Part shown: positions 23,385 through 32,424 of the stretch, one piece after another
Layout of the letters: the number at the start of each line of letters is the position of its first letter
How positions within the stretch are numbered: position 1 is the stretch's first letter
NCBI GenBank assembly: GCA_964471225.1
Contig: CAYYEZ010000021.1
Span: 1-33,635, forward strand
Length of the DNA: 33,635 nt
Source: JAGVJT01 sp964471225
GTDB lineage: Bacteria; Pseudomonadota; Gammaproteobacteria; Legionellales; Legionellaceae
Direction of reading: 5' to 3'
Notes under the pieces: generated by a model
What the model was told of the DNA's origin: nothing
The model's database searches: none
Seen by the model: only the letters and a program-made list of their open reading frames with translations
Position numbers and translations under genes: made by a program

Positions 23385-26300
23385 GATGGTTTCCTTTTTC
23401 GGAATAACTTGCCACCGAGTGCCTCGAAACGTTGCTCAATTAAAAAATAATAGGTGGGTAAAATAAATAAAGTCAGCATTGTTGAAATGAGTAGTCCACC
23501 GACGACTACTGTCGCTAAACCGCGTTGGACATCACTACCCACTCCTGTGGCGAGTGCCGCAGGGAGCATCCCAAAAGAGGCTACTGTCGCTGTCATTAAA
23601 ATAGGTCTGAGACGCTCACTCGCACCCTCAACCACCGCTTCAGTGAGTGTTTTTTCTTTGGATAGGCGTCTGATATTAGCAATCATGATGATCCCGTTTT
23701 GCACAGATACACCAAAAAGCGCGATAAAACCTACGGCAGTGGCCACATTTAATGTTTGCCCTGTGAGGTGTAGTGTGACTAATCCTCCTAGTGTAGCCAT
23801 GGGTACAACAGCGAGAACTAACAACACATTTCTGAGCCGTTGAAACTGCATAAAGAGTAAAATAGACATCAAAATTAGCATGACTGCTAAAATATAAACC
23901 AATCTCTTTTGTGCGCGTTGTTGACTCTCAAATTGACCAGCCCATTCCAGTCGGAACTTTTGATGATCAAATTGAACTTCTTTATTGATACGCTCTTGAG
24001 CTTCCTTAAGATAAGAGGTTAAGTCTCGCCCGCGGTTATCAATCCTAACTGCAATTAAACGCTCTGTATTTTCATGAGCAATACTGCTTTCACCCATTTG
24101 ATATTTAATTGTCGCGACTTGAGAAAGTAAAATTTTAGCGCCCGTTGCACTTCTTAATACAAGATTTCCAATACTTTCTGCGGTATGTTTTACCTCTTTA
24201 GGGAAGCGCGCTGTAATATTATAGATATGGTCATGTGCATACATCCGTGTGATAGGTGCGCCACCCAAACCTGTTTGAATCAATGCCGTGACGTCTGCAA
24301 CATTGATACCAAAGCGCGCCATTTTGATGCGGTCGACTGTAATGGCGAGTTGCGGTATTGGCGGTTCTTGAAAAATTGACGCAGAAGCTGTACCGCGGAT
24401 TGTTTTCAAAATACTGACAATGTGACGGCCAATTCGTCTGCATTCACGCAAGTCATCACCATAGACACGCAGTGCTAATGGACTATGTGCACCACCGATT
24501 GAATCGTTGACGTTATCAATGATGGGCTGACTAATGCCAATACTATATCCCGGCATTTGAGAAAATTCTTGGTTTAATTTTGTAACAAGATCTGCTTTTG
24601 TCTCACCATTAGGCCACATCGAGTAGGGCTTCAGACCAACAGGCACTTCCACATGAGAGGGTGACCATGGGTCTGTGCCCTCATCACTTCGACCTAGCTG
24701 CGTCACGGCGTACGAAATCTCTGGGTGTTCAAGCAGTTTTTCTCTTAACTCACCCGCCATGCTGTTAGCTTTTTCTAAAGATAATCCACTAGGTAAAGCA
24801 ACTTGCAACCAAAGTGAGCCTTCGTCTAATTCAGGTAAAAATTCACGTCCCGCGCTAATACTAAGTAGGACAATAGCGAAAATAACACTGGCACCAATCG
24901 TTATACTGAAGCGGGGGAGAGTGAGTAGATGCTTGAGTAAATTTTGGTAGCGATGAGTTATTTTCAATAAAATATGATTGTGAAAGATTTTTTGGGGTTT
25001 TCTTAGTACGGTATAAGCCAGGCCTGGTACGATAGTCATCGCACAAATTAACGCACCTAATAAAGCGTAAGATACGGTGTAGGCCATTGGTTTAAACAAG
25101 CGCCCCTCTGCCCGCTCAAAAGCAAATAAAGGAAGATACGCTGAAACAATAATGAGTGTAGCGAAAAAAATTGGACGAGCCACGTAGCCTGTTGTAATGA
25201 GTGTGTCTTCAACAGTGAGTGTGACGTGCGGATTTTCTTCGCGCCGCCTAAGAATAGCCTCCATCACAACAATCGCACCATCAACGATGACGCCGAAATC
25301 GATTGCTCCTAAAGAGAATAAATTTGCAGGCATATGGGTGAGGTTCATCATAATAAAAACACTGACTAGTGCCGCTGGAATGGCGACAGTCACGACCAGT
25401 GCTGAGCGGGGACTACCTAAAAAAAGAATCAACACAATAGACACAAGACAGATACCCTCGATGACAGTATGTCTTACTTTTTCAATCGTTAAGTGAACTA
25501 AATCGTCTCTATCAATATAAGGCACAATATGAATGCCAAGTGGCTTAAGTTTTTCTTTTAACGCATCAATTTGAGCGTGTACGCCCTTCAGTACATGAGA
25601 TGGATTTTCGTGTTTACGCATCTGTACAATACCTTCGATACTGTCGGCGTTATAATTTTTTCCTAAAAATCCTTGTCTCTCTTGGTGGCCAATGTGTAAG
25701 TCGCCTAGATCTTTGATATAAACAGGTACACCATCGTTTTGTGTGACCACAACATTGCCTAAGTCTTCAAGTGTGTGAATTTGACCGATGCCTCGAACGA
25801 CATAGTTTTGTTCTCCTCGTGTGACACGACCTCCACCGGCGTTTGCTGTATTATTGGTAATGGCCGAGACAATGTCACTTAATACGACTTCATTTTTCTG
25901 CATTTTCATAGAATCTGGACTGAGTTGGTACTCTTTAGTATACCCACCAAAGTTATTAACATCCGCAATGCCTGCCACTTGCTTCAAAGCGGGTATCACC
26001 ATCCAGCGTTGAATTTCTGAAAGCTCCATCAAATTGTGAGCATTAGATTCAAGCGTGTAACGATAAATTTCACCCCCAGAGCCGGTAAGCGGGCCTAATG
26101 TAGGTAAAATTCCGGCAGGAAGTATTGCATCGCTGATATTATTTAATACGCGCTCACGTGCAAAGTATTCTTCGACATCATCTTTAAAAATAAGGGTGAT
26201 CAAAGAAAGAGCAAAAGTACTGCTAGAGCGTAGGACATGGAGCTCGGGTAAATTAACGAAAGCTCGTTCCAATGGGCGAGTAATTTGCTGCTCGATTTCT

Positions 26301-26476
26301 TCGGCAGCTAATCCTGGTACTTGTGTTGTGACTTGAACGGTCACATCACTGAGCTCAGGATAAGCTTCGATAGTCATTTGTTGGCAGGAAATGTAGCCGT
26401 AGACACACAATAAGAGGGCAACACCCCATGCGATATGTCTTTTTCTAAAACAAATTTCAATGAGCCGATTAATCAT
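23381..26476 (-). CDS. RND efflux pump, heavy-metal (CzcA/CusA/HelA) type
   Basis: 1031 residues, normal for the family, with 12 expected membrane helices and two large periplasmic loops. The HME-type signature AIDFGVIVDGAIVVME in TM4 (around residue 394) has the two proton-relay aspartates. The N-terminal VTVQVTTQVPGLAAEEIEQQITRPLE also matches CzcA-like pumps. It would export cations by proton antiport from the periplasm or cytoplasm. The metal-site region reads SQPIIDNVNDSIGG, where CzcA proteins have QPIE-x-R-x-NEL; the cargo therefore cannot be inferred and may not be Co/Zn/Cd. It overlaps the membrane-fusion gene by 8 bases and the outer-membrane gene by 4. Confidence 0.93.
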   Translation of the reverse strand: MINRLIEICFRKRHIAWGVALLLCVYGYISCQQMTIEAYPELSDVTVQVTTQVPGLAAEEIEQQITRPLERAFVNLPELHVLRSSSTFALSLITLIFKDDVEEYFARERVLNNISDAILPAGILPTLGPLTGSGGEIYRYTLESNAHNLMELSEIQRWMVIPALKQVAGIADVNNFGGYTKEYQLSPDSMKMQKNEVVLSDIVSAITNNTANAGGGRVTRGEQNYVVRGIGQIHTLEDLGNVVVTQNDGVPVYIKDLGDLHIGHQERQGFLGKNYNADSIEGIVQMRKHENPSHVLKGVHAQIDALKEKLKPLGIHIVPYIDRDDLVHLTIEKVRHTVIEGICLVSIVLILFLGSPRSALVVTVAIPAALVSVFIMMNLTHMPANLFSLGAIDFGVIVDGAIVVMEAILRRREENPHVTLTVEDTLITTGYVARPIFFATLIIVSAYLPLFAFERAEGRLFKPMAYTVSYALLGALICAMTIVPGLAYTVLRKPQKIFHNHILLKITHRYQNLLKHLLTLPRFSITIGASVIFAIVLLSISAGREFLPELDEGSLWLQVALPSGLSLEKANSMAGELREKLLEHPEISYAVTQLGRSDEGTDPWSPSHVEVPVGLKPYSMWPNGETKADLVTKLNQEFSQMPGYSIGISQPIIDNVNDSIGGAHSPLALRVYGDDLRECRRIGRHIVSILKTIRGTASASIFQEPPIPQLAITVDRIKMARFGINVADVTALIQTGLGGAPITRMYAHDHIYNITARFPKEVKHTAESIGNLVLRSATGAKILLSQVATIKYQMGESSIAHENTERLIAVRIDNRGRDLTSYLKEAQERINKEVQFDHQKFRLEWAGQFESQQRAQKRLVYILAVMLILMSILLFMQFQRLRNVLLVLAVVPMATLGGLVTLHLTGQTLNVATAVGFIALFGVSVQNGIIMIANIRRLSKEKTLTEAVVEGASERLRPILMTATVASFGMLPAALATGVGSDVQRGLATVVVGGLLISTMLTLFILPTYYFLIEQRFEALGGKLFRKRKPS

Positions 26477-27638
26477 TGACTAAAACTCCACCATCAACGA
26501 TGATGCGTTCTCCTTCTTGTAGACCTGATAACACGCGGACCATGTCTGCATCTTCAAGACCAATATCAATATCTCGACGAGCAAAAGACCACGGAGATGT
26601 TTCTACAAAAACAGAAGTTGTATCGTCATTCATTAAAATAGATGAAACTGGAATCATAATCACATTAGGTTGTTTAATTTGAATATGTACGCTAGCAAAC
26701 ATGTTCGGCTGCAGTTTATGTTTTGGATTGTCAAAGTCAATGCGTGTTTTATTGCGTCTTGTACTGGGATCGAGATAAGAACTGACAAAGCTGACTTTTC
26801 CATGCAGTTCAACTTTTGGGTAAGCAGGTAAAAACACAGAGACGGATTGCTGCTTTTCAACGACCCCCGCGAGTGTCTCAGGCACATTGGCTGTGACCCA
26901 AACTGTGTCGATATTTGAAATGGTGAGTAGGGGTGCTGTGACATCTGTTAAGTAAGAACCTAATCCATAATTAAGGTTAGTAATACGGCCATCAATGGGT
27001 GAGAGAATTTTTAACGCACTAAAATCCCCTTGACCTAATGTTTTTAATCTTGCTTGTGTTTGCTTTAGAGTCGAAACAGCTTGATTGTAATCATTTTCTG
27101 CAATTTGGACATCTTTGAGCGTGTTTCCGCCAGCAGAAAAAACTTTTTTCACTCTTGTCAGTGTTTTTTCTGCAAGAAGATGTGCTGCTTCTGCTCTTTT
27201 ATAGTCTGCATTTGCTGTGGCGAGATCGGCGGATTGGATTTCAGCAAGCAATTGATTTGCTTTAACATAATCACCTAATCTCGCGTGAAGTGAGATTAAT
27301 CGACCCACAACAGGAGGATTCACATTGACGGTATGTGCTGGATTTGCCTCAACAACACCAGGAACAACAATAGTATGTGGTTGGCTAATTTTTTTAACAA
27401 TCTGTGTTACGATTTCTCTTCTTAGCGCCGATTGTGGTGGGATATAAATATTCTTTTTTTGACGGACTAATAGAGGCTCAGGTGTTTTTTTAAAGATGAC
27501 ATGAAAAAGCTGGTGTACACCCTTGATGAAAAAAATAAAGATAAGTAGGCTCAGAATACCCGCAATAAAAATAGAAATTGCGCGCTGCTCTTGGTTTAAA
27601 TGTTGATACTTCTCCCGAATAGTCTCTGTAATCTTCAT
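26469..27638 (-). CDS. RND membrane-fusion (periplasmic adaptor) protein, CusB/CzcB-like
   Basis: 389 residues. One N-terminal membrane anchor (about residues 21-44) is followed by the adaptor layout. The lipoyl half-motif GRLISLHARLGDYVKANQLLAEI comes first. A helical hairpin follows (ATANADYKRAEAAHLLAEKTL and VQIAENDYNQAVSTLKQ). The second lipoyl half is LSPIDGRITNLNYGLGSYL, and the beta-barrel and membrane-proximal domains end the chain. It bridges the RND pump and outer-membrane channel. There is no His- or Met-rich metal-binding extension of the CusB kind. The ATG has AAGGA upstream and lies 31 bases after the BenE-like gene on the same strand. Confidence 0.92.
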   Translation of the reverse strand: MKITETIREKYQHLNQEQRAISIFIAGILSLLIFIFFIKGVHQLFHVIFKKTPEPLLVRQKKNIYIPPQSALRREIVTQIVKKISQPHTIVVPGVVEANPAHTVNVNPPVVGRLISLHARLGDYVKANQLLAEIQSADLATANADYKRAEAAHLLAEKTLTRVKKVFSAGGNTLKDVQIAENDYNQAVSTLKQTQARLKTLGQGDFSALKILSPIDGRITNLNYGLGSYLTDVTAPLLTISNIDTVWVTANVPETLAGVVEKQQSVSVFLPAYPKVELHGKVSFVSSYLDPSTRRNKTRIDFDNPKHKLQPNMFASVHIQIKQPNVIMIPVSSILMNDDTTSVFVETSPWSFARRDIDIGLEDADMVRVLSGLQEGERIIVDGGVLVND

Positions 27639-27669
27639 ACAACACGTCCTTGTTGTTTATTCTATTTTT

Positions 27670-28857
27670 TTACGCAGTGGGTTTTAATGCTAATACTTCA
27701 CGTTTTCGCCAGTTTAAAATCACAATCGCAAGTGTCCCTGCAATAATTCCCCAAAAGGCAGACCCTAACCCAAAAAGGGACATACCTGAAGAGGAGATAA
27801 GCAAAGTAATTAATGCAGGTTCGCGTTCAGTTTCCTTATCTAGTGCATTTTTTAAGCTCGTGCCAATCGTGCTGATCATGGCGATCCCGGCAATAGCAAG
27901 AATGAGTGCGTTCGGAAATGCTGAAAACAAAGTGACAACAGTTGAGCCTAAAATGGCAATAATTAGCCAACAAAGTCCAGCAAATAAAGTCGCTCGGTAA
28001 CGTTTTTTCGGGTCTCGATCAGCTTCTTCTCCGGTACAAACAGCGGCACTGATTGCCGCTAAGTTGACCGAGTAACAGCCAAAAGGTGCAAGCAAAAGTG
28101 TCGCAAGCCCTGTCCAGCTCACAATAGATGAGATAGGAGGTTTATAGCCTGATGCATTTAAAACCGCCATGCCTGGGATATTTTGAGATGTCATGGTCAC
28201 AAAAAAGAGAGGGATGCCAATGCTGATAAGTGTTGCTGGTGAGAATACAGGCATGGTAAGTATAGGTGTTGCTAGTGTTAAGTGCAGGCCTTCTGTACGA
28301 AAGAGTCCCTCAGAAAAAGCAATGGAAACGCCAATAACGAGTACGAATAAAATCGCGTAGCGTGGAAAAAATCGCTTACCGAATAAGTGTGTGATGAGCA
28401 TGGCACAGACTAAAGAAAATTGCTCCTGCATGGCGATAAAAACATTTAAACCAAAATGAAATAAAATACCTGCCAGCATTGCTGAGCTTAGACTGTGAGG
28501 AATGCGTGTGATTAATTTTTTAAAAAGACCTGTCGCGCCCACAAAAATAGTGAGAAATCCGGCAAACATAAACGCACCGATGGCTTCCGGCATCGTGACA
28601 TCATTCAAACTTGTAACCATGAGTGCTGCTCCCGGTGTGGACCAACCAGTGAGAATGGGCATTCGATAATACAAAGAGAAACCGATACAAGTCATTGCAA
28701 TTGAAAGCCCAAGAGCAAAAAGCCAAGAGCTCACTTCATCGGGTGTGGCACCCAGTTGCGTTGCGGATTGAAAAACGATCACGGCGGAGCTAGTGAAGCC
28801 AACGAGTACACTGATGAACCCGGCGGTCATGTGTGAAAATGAGAAAAAACGACGCAT
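27670..28857 (-). CDS. benE: BenE-family benzoate/H+ symporter-like permease
   Basis: 395 residues and about 12 membrane segments. MTAGFISVLVGFTSSAVIVFQSA at the start and GWSTPGAALM near residue 75 are hallmarks of the BenE/YdcO family, which folds like nucleobase transporters and is usually annotated as a benzoate-proton symporter. The substrate is uncertain since no benzoate catabolism genes are present. The ATG at 28857 is chosen because AGAGG lies nine bases upstream and the family starts here; an upstream codon at 28908 is in frame. It may be the first gene of an operon with the efflux system 31 bases downstream. Confidence 0.88.
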   Translation of the reverse strand: MRRFFSFSHMTAGFISVLVGFTSSAVIVFQSATQLGATPDEVSSWLFALGLSIAMTCIGFSLYYRMPILTGWSTPGAALMVTSLNDVTMPEAIGAFMFAGFLTIFVGATGLFKKLITRIPHSLSSAMLAGILFHFGLNVFIAMQEQFSLVCAMLITHLFGKRFFPRYAILFVLVIGVSIAFSEGLFRTEGLHLTLATPILTMPVFSPATLISIGIPLFFVTMTSQNIPGMAVLNASGYKPPISSIVSWTGLATLLLAPFGCYSVNLAAISAAVCTGEEADRDPKKRYRATLFAGLCWLIIAILGSTVVTLFSAFPNALILAIAGIAMISTIGTSLKNALDKETEREPALITLLISSSGMSLFGLGSAFWGIIAGTLAIVILNWRKREVLALKPTA

Positions 28858-28984
28858 GTTAATCAACCTCTGCTTAAGTAAAACACTCTCAGAACTTACG
28901 AAAAACACTGATCTCTAAAAAAATTTGCTTCAATTTCAACGTTTTTCTTAAGCCCTGGTTTGAGACTGGACAAATCGAAATAAA

Positions 28985-29950
28985 TTAGTTGCATCTGAGC
29001 ATCTCGACGATTCTAACATAATTTTCATATCGTTGCTTCATGATGATACCATTTTCTACCGCTCGAATAATGGCACATTGGGGTGTCTCAATATGGGTGC
29101 AATTTCTGAACTTGCAATGCGAGATTAATGGCTTAAATTCCACATAATTTTCAGCAATTTTGCGTAAATCAAGTTCAGCTAAACTAAACTCTCGAACCCC
29201 AGGGGAGTCAATCAGTCCGCCGCCTGAAGCAAGATGATAATATTTGGCATAACTCGTTGTATGTTGTCCTTGTACGCGATGTGTCGAAAGCGCTCCAATC
29301 TGAATATCAATTTCATGAGGTAGTAATCGACGTATGATGGATGATTTTCCAACACCAGATTGACCCACAAAAATACTCACGTGCTGATTAAGTTGTGTTT
29401 CAATGGCGCAATCTCCTTTGGGAGCGTCTTGTCGTGTTTCTAGTATCTGGTATCCTAACCCGCCATAAATCGAGTGGATAGCTGTGACGAGTGTAGGTGA
29501 AACGATATCCATTTTGTTGATAATGATCACAGGATTACATTTGAGATGTTCGGCCATCACTAAATAGCTATCTAAGAGCATCCAAGAGAGCATCGGTACT
29601 TCTGTGACGACGATGCATATTTGGGTGATATTGGCTGCAATGGGTTTAGATTGATGTTGTTTATTGACGCGCGCAAGTGTAGTTTTTCTCGGATAAACAC
29701 TCACAATGACCCCTTGGGTCGGTTGCTCTAATTGATAAACCACCCAATCTCCCGCAACGACATCGCCGACTGTTGGGCGAATAGAGCATTGAAAACGCTT
29801 TTTTTCTTGTGTTTCAATCTCTGCAGATTGACCAAAACGAGTGATGACTAAACCCACTAAAGGCGAGTCTTTGGCGTCAGGTTCCCGATGTTTTTTTTGG
29901 TTTTCTTGTATGCGACGCTCTTGTTGTACCGTAATTCGTCTTTTACTCAT
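28985..29950 (-). CDS. rsgA: Ribosome small-subunit biogenesis GTPase RsgA
   Basis: 321 residues. RsgA checks late 30S assembly. The GTPase is circularly permuted: the G4 motif NKMD (145-148) precedes the P-loop GQSGVGKSS (196-204) and G3 DSPG (248-251). An OB-fold lies before it. The C-terminal zinc knuckle is C279-x4-C284-x-H286-x5-C292. The start at 29950 is an ATG four codons after an in-frame TTG at 29962; neither has a strong ribosome-binding site. It is divergent from cca with 57 bases between, so their promoters must share that gap. Confidence 0.96.
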   Translation of the reverse strand: MSKRRITVQQERRIQENQKKHREPDAKDSPLVGLVITRFGQSAEIETQEKKRFQCSIRPTVGDVVAGDWVVYQLEQPTQGVIVSVYPRKTTLARVNKQHQSKPIAANITQICIVVTEVPMLSWMLLDSYLVMAEHLKCNPVIIINKMDIVSPTLVTAIHSIYGGLGYQILETRQDAPKGDCAIETQLNQHVSIFVGQSGVGKSSIIRRLLPHEIDIQIGALSTHRVQGQHTTSYAKYYHLASGGGLIDSPGVREFSLAELDLRKIAENYVEFKPLISHCKFRNCTHIETPQCAIIRAVENGIIMKQRYENYVRIVEMLRCN

Positions 29951-30007
29951 AACGAGAATCAATGTTATCTTAATAGAAGCATCGTACCAGTTCGGATGTG
30001 ATAAGCA

Positions 30008-31219
30008 ATGAAAATCTACTTAGTTGGAGGTGCTGTACGTGATATGGCACTGGGTTTAGCTGTAAAAGAGCGTGATTGGGTTGTGGTGGGAGGTACGCCT
30101 GGCGAGCTATTGGCCGAAGGATTTAAGCAAGTAGGGCGAGATTTCCCTGTGTTTTTGCACCCTAAAACAAAAGAAGAATATGCCCTGGCGCGAAAAGAGC
30201 GTAAAATAGGGCCAGGGTATACCGGTTTTGTGTGTGAGTTTGATCCTTTCGTGACACTTGAAGATGATTTGGCGCGTAGGGATTTGACAATCAATGCAAT
30301 TGCCATGGATGAGTCAGGGCAATGGATTGACCCTTATCATGGCCTTCGTGATATTGATCGCCGTATTTTGCGACATGTTTCACCGGCCTTTGTCGAAGAT
30401 CCTGTGCGAGTGCTTCGTGTTGCACGTTTTGCCGCACGTTTTGCTCATTTAGGATTTCAAGTTGCAGATGAAACTCGTGCTTTAATTTATGCTATGTCAA
30501 AGCAGCATGAGCTTGATGCCTTGGTCCCTGAACGAGTTTGGCGAGAATGGGAAACCGCATTGGCTGAGCGTCATCCTGAAGTGTTTATACGAGTATTACG
30601 TCAGACTGGGGCCTTGTCTTCCATTTTACCTGAAATTGCTAGCGCTTTTGGTATCCCCAAGCCTCAAGTGACGCCTGAAATGATTGTGGACGTGGGCGAA
30701 AGCACATTAGCAAGACTCTACGCATTTAGTCAAAAATGCAGTGATCCGCTCCTGAGATTTGCAGTTTTTTGCCTTGAGTTAGGCAAAGTGGGTACAAATG
30801 CGAAATATTGGCCTTTTCACCCAGATGAAGAGCGTCAAGGTGTGGTAATATTGTCTCATCTTAGTCGACGCCTTAAGCTTCCTAACACATACTACACTTT
30901 GGCTGAGTTAGGGATTACATGGCATAACGAGATTGTACGTCTTTTATATTTAACGCCTGAGGCGATTTTGCATGTGTTGAATCGAATGGACGCCTGGCGC
31001 AGGCCCGATCGTTTTGAGCAAGTGTTACAAGTGATAGAGGCTTATCATTTAAATCCATTGTTAACGAAGCGCTGGCAAGCTTTAAGGCAGTGTGCTGTCC
31101 ACCTTCCATCCTCTTTGATGACACAGCATCAAGGTGAAGCATTGAAGCAGGCTATTACAACGTGGCGATTAGCGTGCATTGAACAACAATTTAATCACTG
31201 GGAACAAGATGAAAAATAA
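30008..31219 (+). CDS. cca: tRNA CCA-adding enzyme (class II), HD domain degenerate
   Basis: 403 residues, near-colinear with E. coli Cca (412). It adds or repairs the 3' CCA of tRNAs. GGAVRD (7-12), the catalytic carboxylates E21 and D23 (D-x-D in E. coli, here E-x-D), RRDLTINA and DPVRVLRVARFAARF are intact. In the C-terminal HD domain the metal-binding positions appear lost: E. coli CHDLGKG reads CLELGKV here, GIHTL reads GESTL, and the WPRHHGHG stretch reads WPFHPDEE. The enzyme should keep nucleotidyltransferase but not phosphohydrolase activity. It overlaps orn by 11 bases. Confidence 0.95.
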   Translation: MKIYLVGGAVRDMALGLAVKERDWVVVGGTPGELLAEGFKQVGRDFPVFLHPKTKEEYALARKERKIGPGYTGFVCEFDPFVTLEDDLARRDLTINAIAMDESGQWIDPYHGLRDIDRRILRHVSPAFVEDPVRVLRVARFAARFAHLGFQVADETRALIYAMSKQHELDALVPERVWREWETALAERHPEVFIRVLRQTGALSSILPEIASAFGIPKPQVTPEMIVDVGESTLARLYAFSQKCSDPLLRFAVFCLELGKVGTNAKYWPFHPDEERQGVVILSHLSRRLKLPNTYYTLAELGITWHNEIVRLLYLTPEAILHVLNRMDAWRRPDRFEQVLQVIEAYHLNPLLTKRWQALRQCAVHLPSSLMTQHQGEALKQAITTWRLACIEQQFNHWEQDEK

Positions 31220-31754
31220 TCAAAATTTGATTTGGATTGATTTAGAGATGACGGGTTTATCCCCCGAAGAAGACAAGATTTTAGAAATCGCGACGATTGT
31301 AACGGATAAAGATCTTAATGTTCTTGAAGAAGGGCCTGTGATGGCTATTTATCAATCCAAAGAGCGTTTAGCGTTGATGGATGAGTGGAATACGCGCCAG
31401 CATCATGCTTCAGGCCTAGTGTGGCGAGTGTTGGAGAGTCCATGGGATGAGAAAAGTGCCGAATCTGTAACAATTGAGTTTTTAAAAAATTATGTGGACG
31501 CCGGAAAATCTCCGATGTGTGGTAATACCATCTGCCAAGATCGACGTTTTTTATGTCGTTATATGCCAGAGTTAGCAAAGTTTTTTCATTATCGAAATTT
31601 AGATGTGAGTACACTCAAAGAGCTTGTTTTACGATGGCGTCCTGAGTTGATGTCTGGTATAAAAAAAGACTCAAAGCACTTGGCTTTAGAGGACATTAAA
31701 GACTCAATTGAAGAATTAAGGTATTATAGAGAGCATTTTATTAATGGAAAATGA
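31209..31754 (+). CDS. orn: Oligoribonuclease
   Basis: 181 residues, the same as E. coli Orn. It degrades 2-5-nt RNAs, including pGpG, to mononucleotides. The DEDDh exonuclease residues are visible: D and E in IWIDLEMTGL, the next Asp in GNTICQDRRFL, and His and Asp in KHLALEDIKDSIEELRYY. The ATG at 31209 gives the standard start, and 11 bases overlap the end of cca. It overlaps queH by 11 bases, so translation along the operon is probably coupled. Confidence 0.97.
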   Translation: MKNNQNLIWIDLEMTGLSPEEDKILEIATIVTDKDLNVLEEGPVMAIYQSKERLALMDEWNTRQHHASGLVWRVLESPWDEKSAESVTIEFLKNYVDAGKSPMCGNTICQDRRFLCRYMPELAKFFHYRNLDVSTLKELVLRWRPELMSGIKKDSKHLALEDIKDSIEELRYYREHFINGK

Positions 31755-32424
31755 CGTCATGCTTGAACGAGAAAAATTGATTTTACCCAACGGTGCTAAG
31801 AAGCTTTTATTGCACTCTTGCTGTGCACCTTGTTCTGGTGAGGTGATGGAGGCGTTGCTTGCTTCAGAAATTGATTTTTCAATTTTCTTTTATAACCCAA
31901 ACATTCACCCCATACAGGAATATGAGCTTCGCAAACAAGAAAACATCCTGTTTGCCCAAAAGCATGGTATTCCGTTTATCGATGCTGATTACGATAAGGA
32001 TAACTGGTTTACTCGTGTGAAAGGTTTAGAGTGGGAGCCTGAGCGTGGTGCGCGTTGTACGGCTTGTTTTGATATGCGTTTTGAGCGTACGGCACTCTAT
32101 GCGCATGAACATGGTTTTCCTGTGATAAGTAGTTCGTTAGGGATTTCGCGTTGGAAAGATATGAATCAAATCAACACCTCTGGTGAGGGTGCCGCAGCGC
32201 GCTATCCTGGATTGGTATATTGGACGTACAATTGGCGAAAAAATGGTGGTGGTGAGCGTATGTATCAAATCGCCAAACGCGAAAATTTTTACAAACAAGA
32301 GTACTGTGGTTGCGTCTATTCACTCAGAGACACGAACTCTTGGCGGCAACAAAATCAGCGTTGTCGCATTAAGATAGGTGTAAATTATTATCAAGATGCT
32401 AAAGAAAAGGGAGAGGCGTCATGA
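31744..32424 (+). CDS. queH: Epoxyqueuosine reductase QueH
   Basis: 226 residues, family DUF208. QueH performs the last step of queuosine synthesis in tRNA, reducing epoxyqueuosine; it is the non-cobalamin alternative to QueG. The cysteine set is complete: HSCCAPC (C26, C27, C30), ARCTAC (C105, C108) and CGC (C188, C190), which supply the Fe-S cluster, the extra iron site and redox pair. The substrate-region motif SSSLGISRWKD is also present. It lies between orn and a hydrolase gene with overlaps at both ends. As an Fe-S enzyme it would depend on the suf operon. Confidence 0.94.
   Translation: MENDVMLEREKLILPNGAKKLLLHSCCAPCSGEVMEALLASEIDFSIFFYNPNIHPIQEYELRKQENILFAQKHGIPFIDADYDKDNWFTRVKGLEWEPERGARCTACFDMRFERTALYAHEHGFPVISSSLGISRWKDMNQINTSGEGAAARYPGLVYWTYNWRKNGGGERMYQIAKRENFYKQEYCGCVYSLRDTNSWRQQNQRCRIKIGVNYYQDAKEKGEAS

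Noticed and set aside
23454..23843. A 129-codon plus-strand open frame opposite the RND pump gene
   Set aside because: It mirrors a well-conserved coding sequence; its composition (Thr/Val/Ser-rich) is what the antisense of membrane segments produces.
27650..28000. A 116-codon plus-strand open frame opposite the end of the BenE-like gene
   Set aside because: Antisense shadow of hydrophobic codons in the transporter; no family match.
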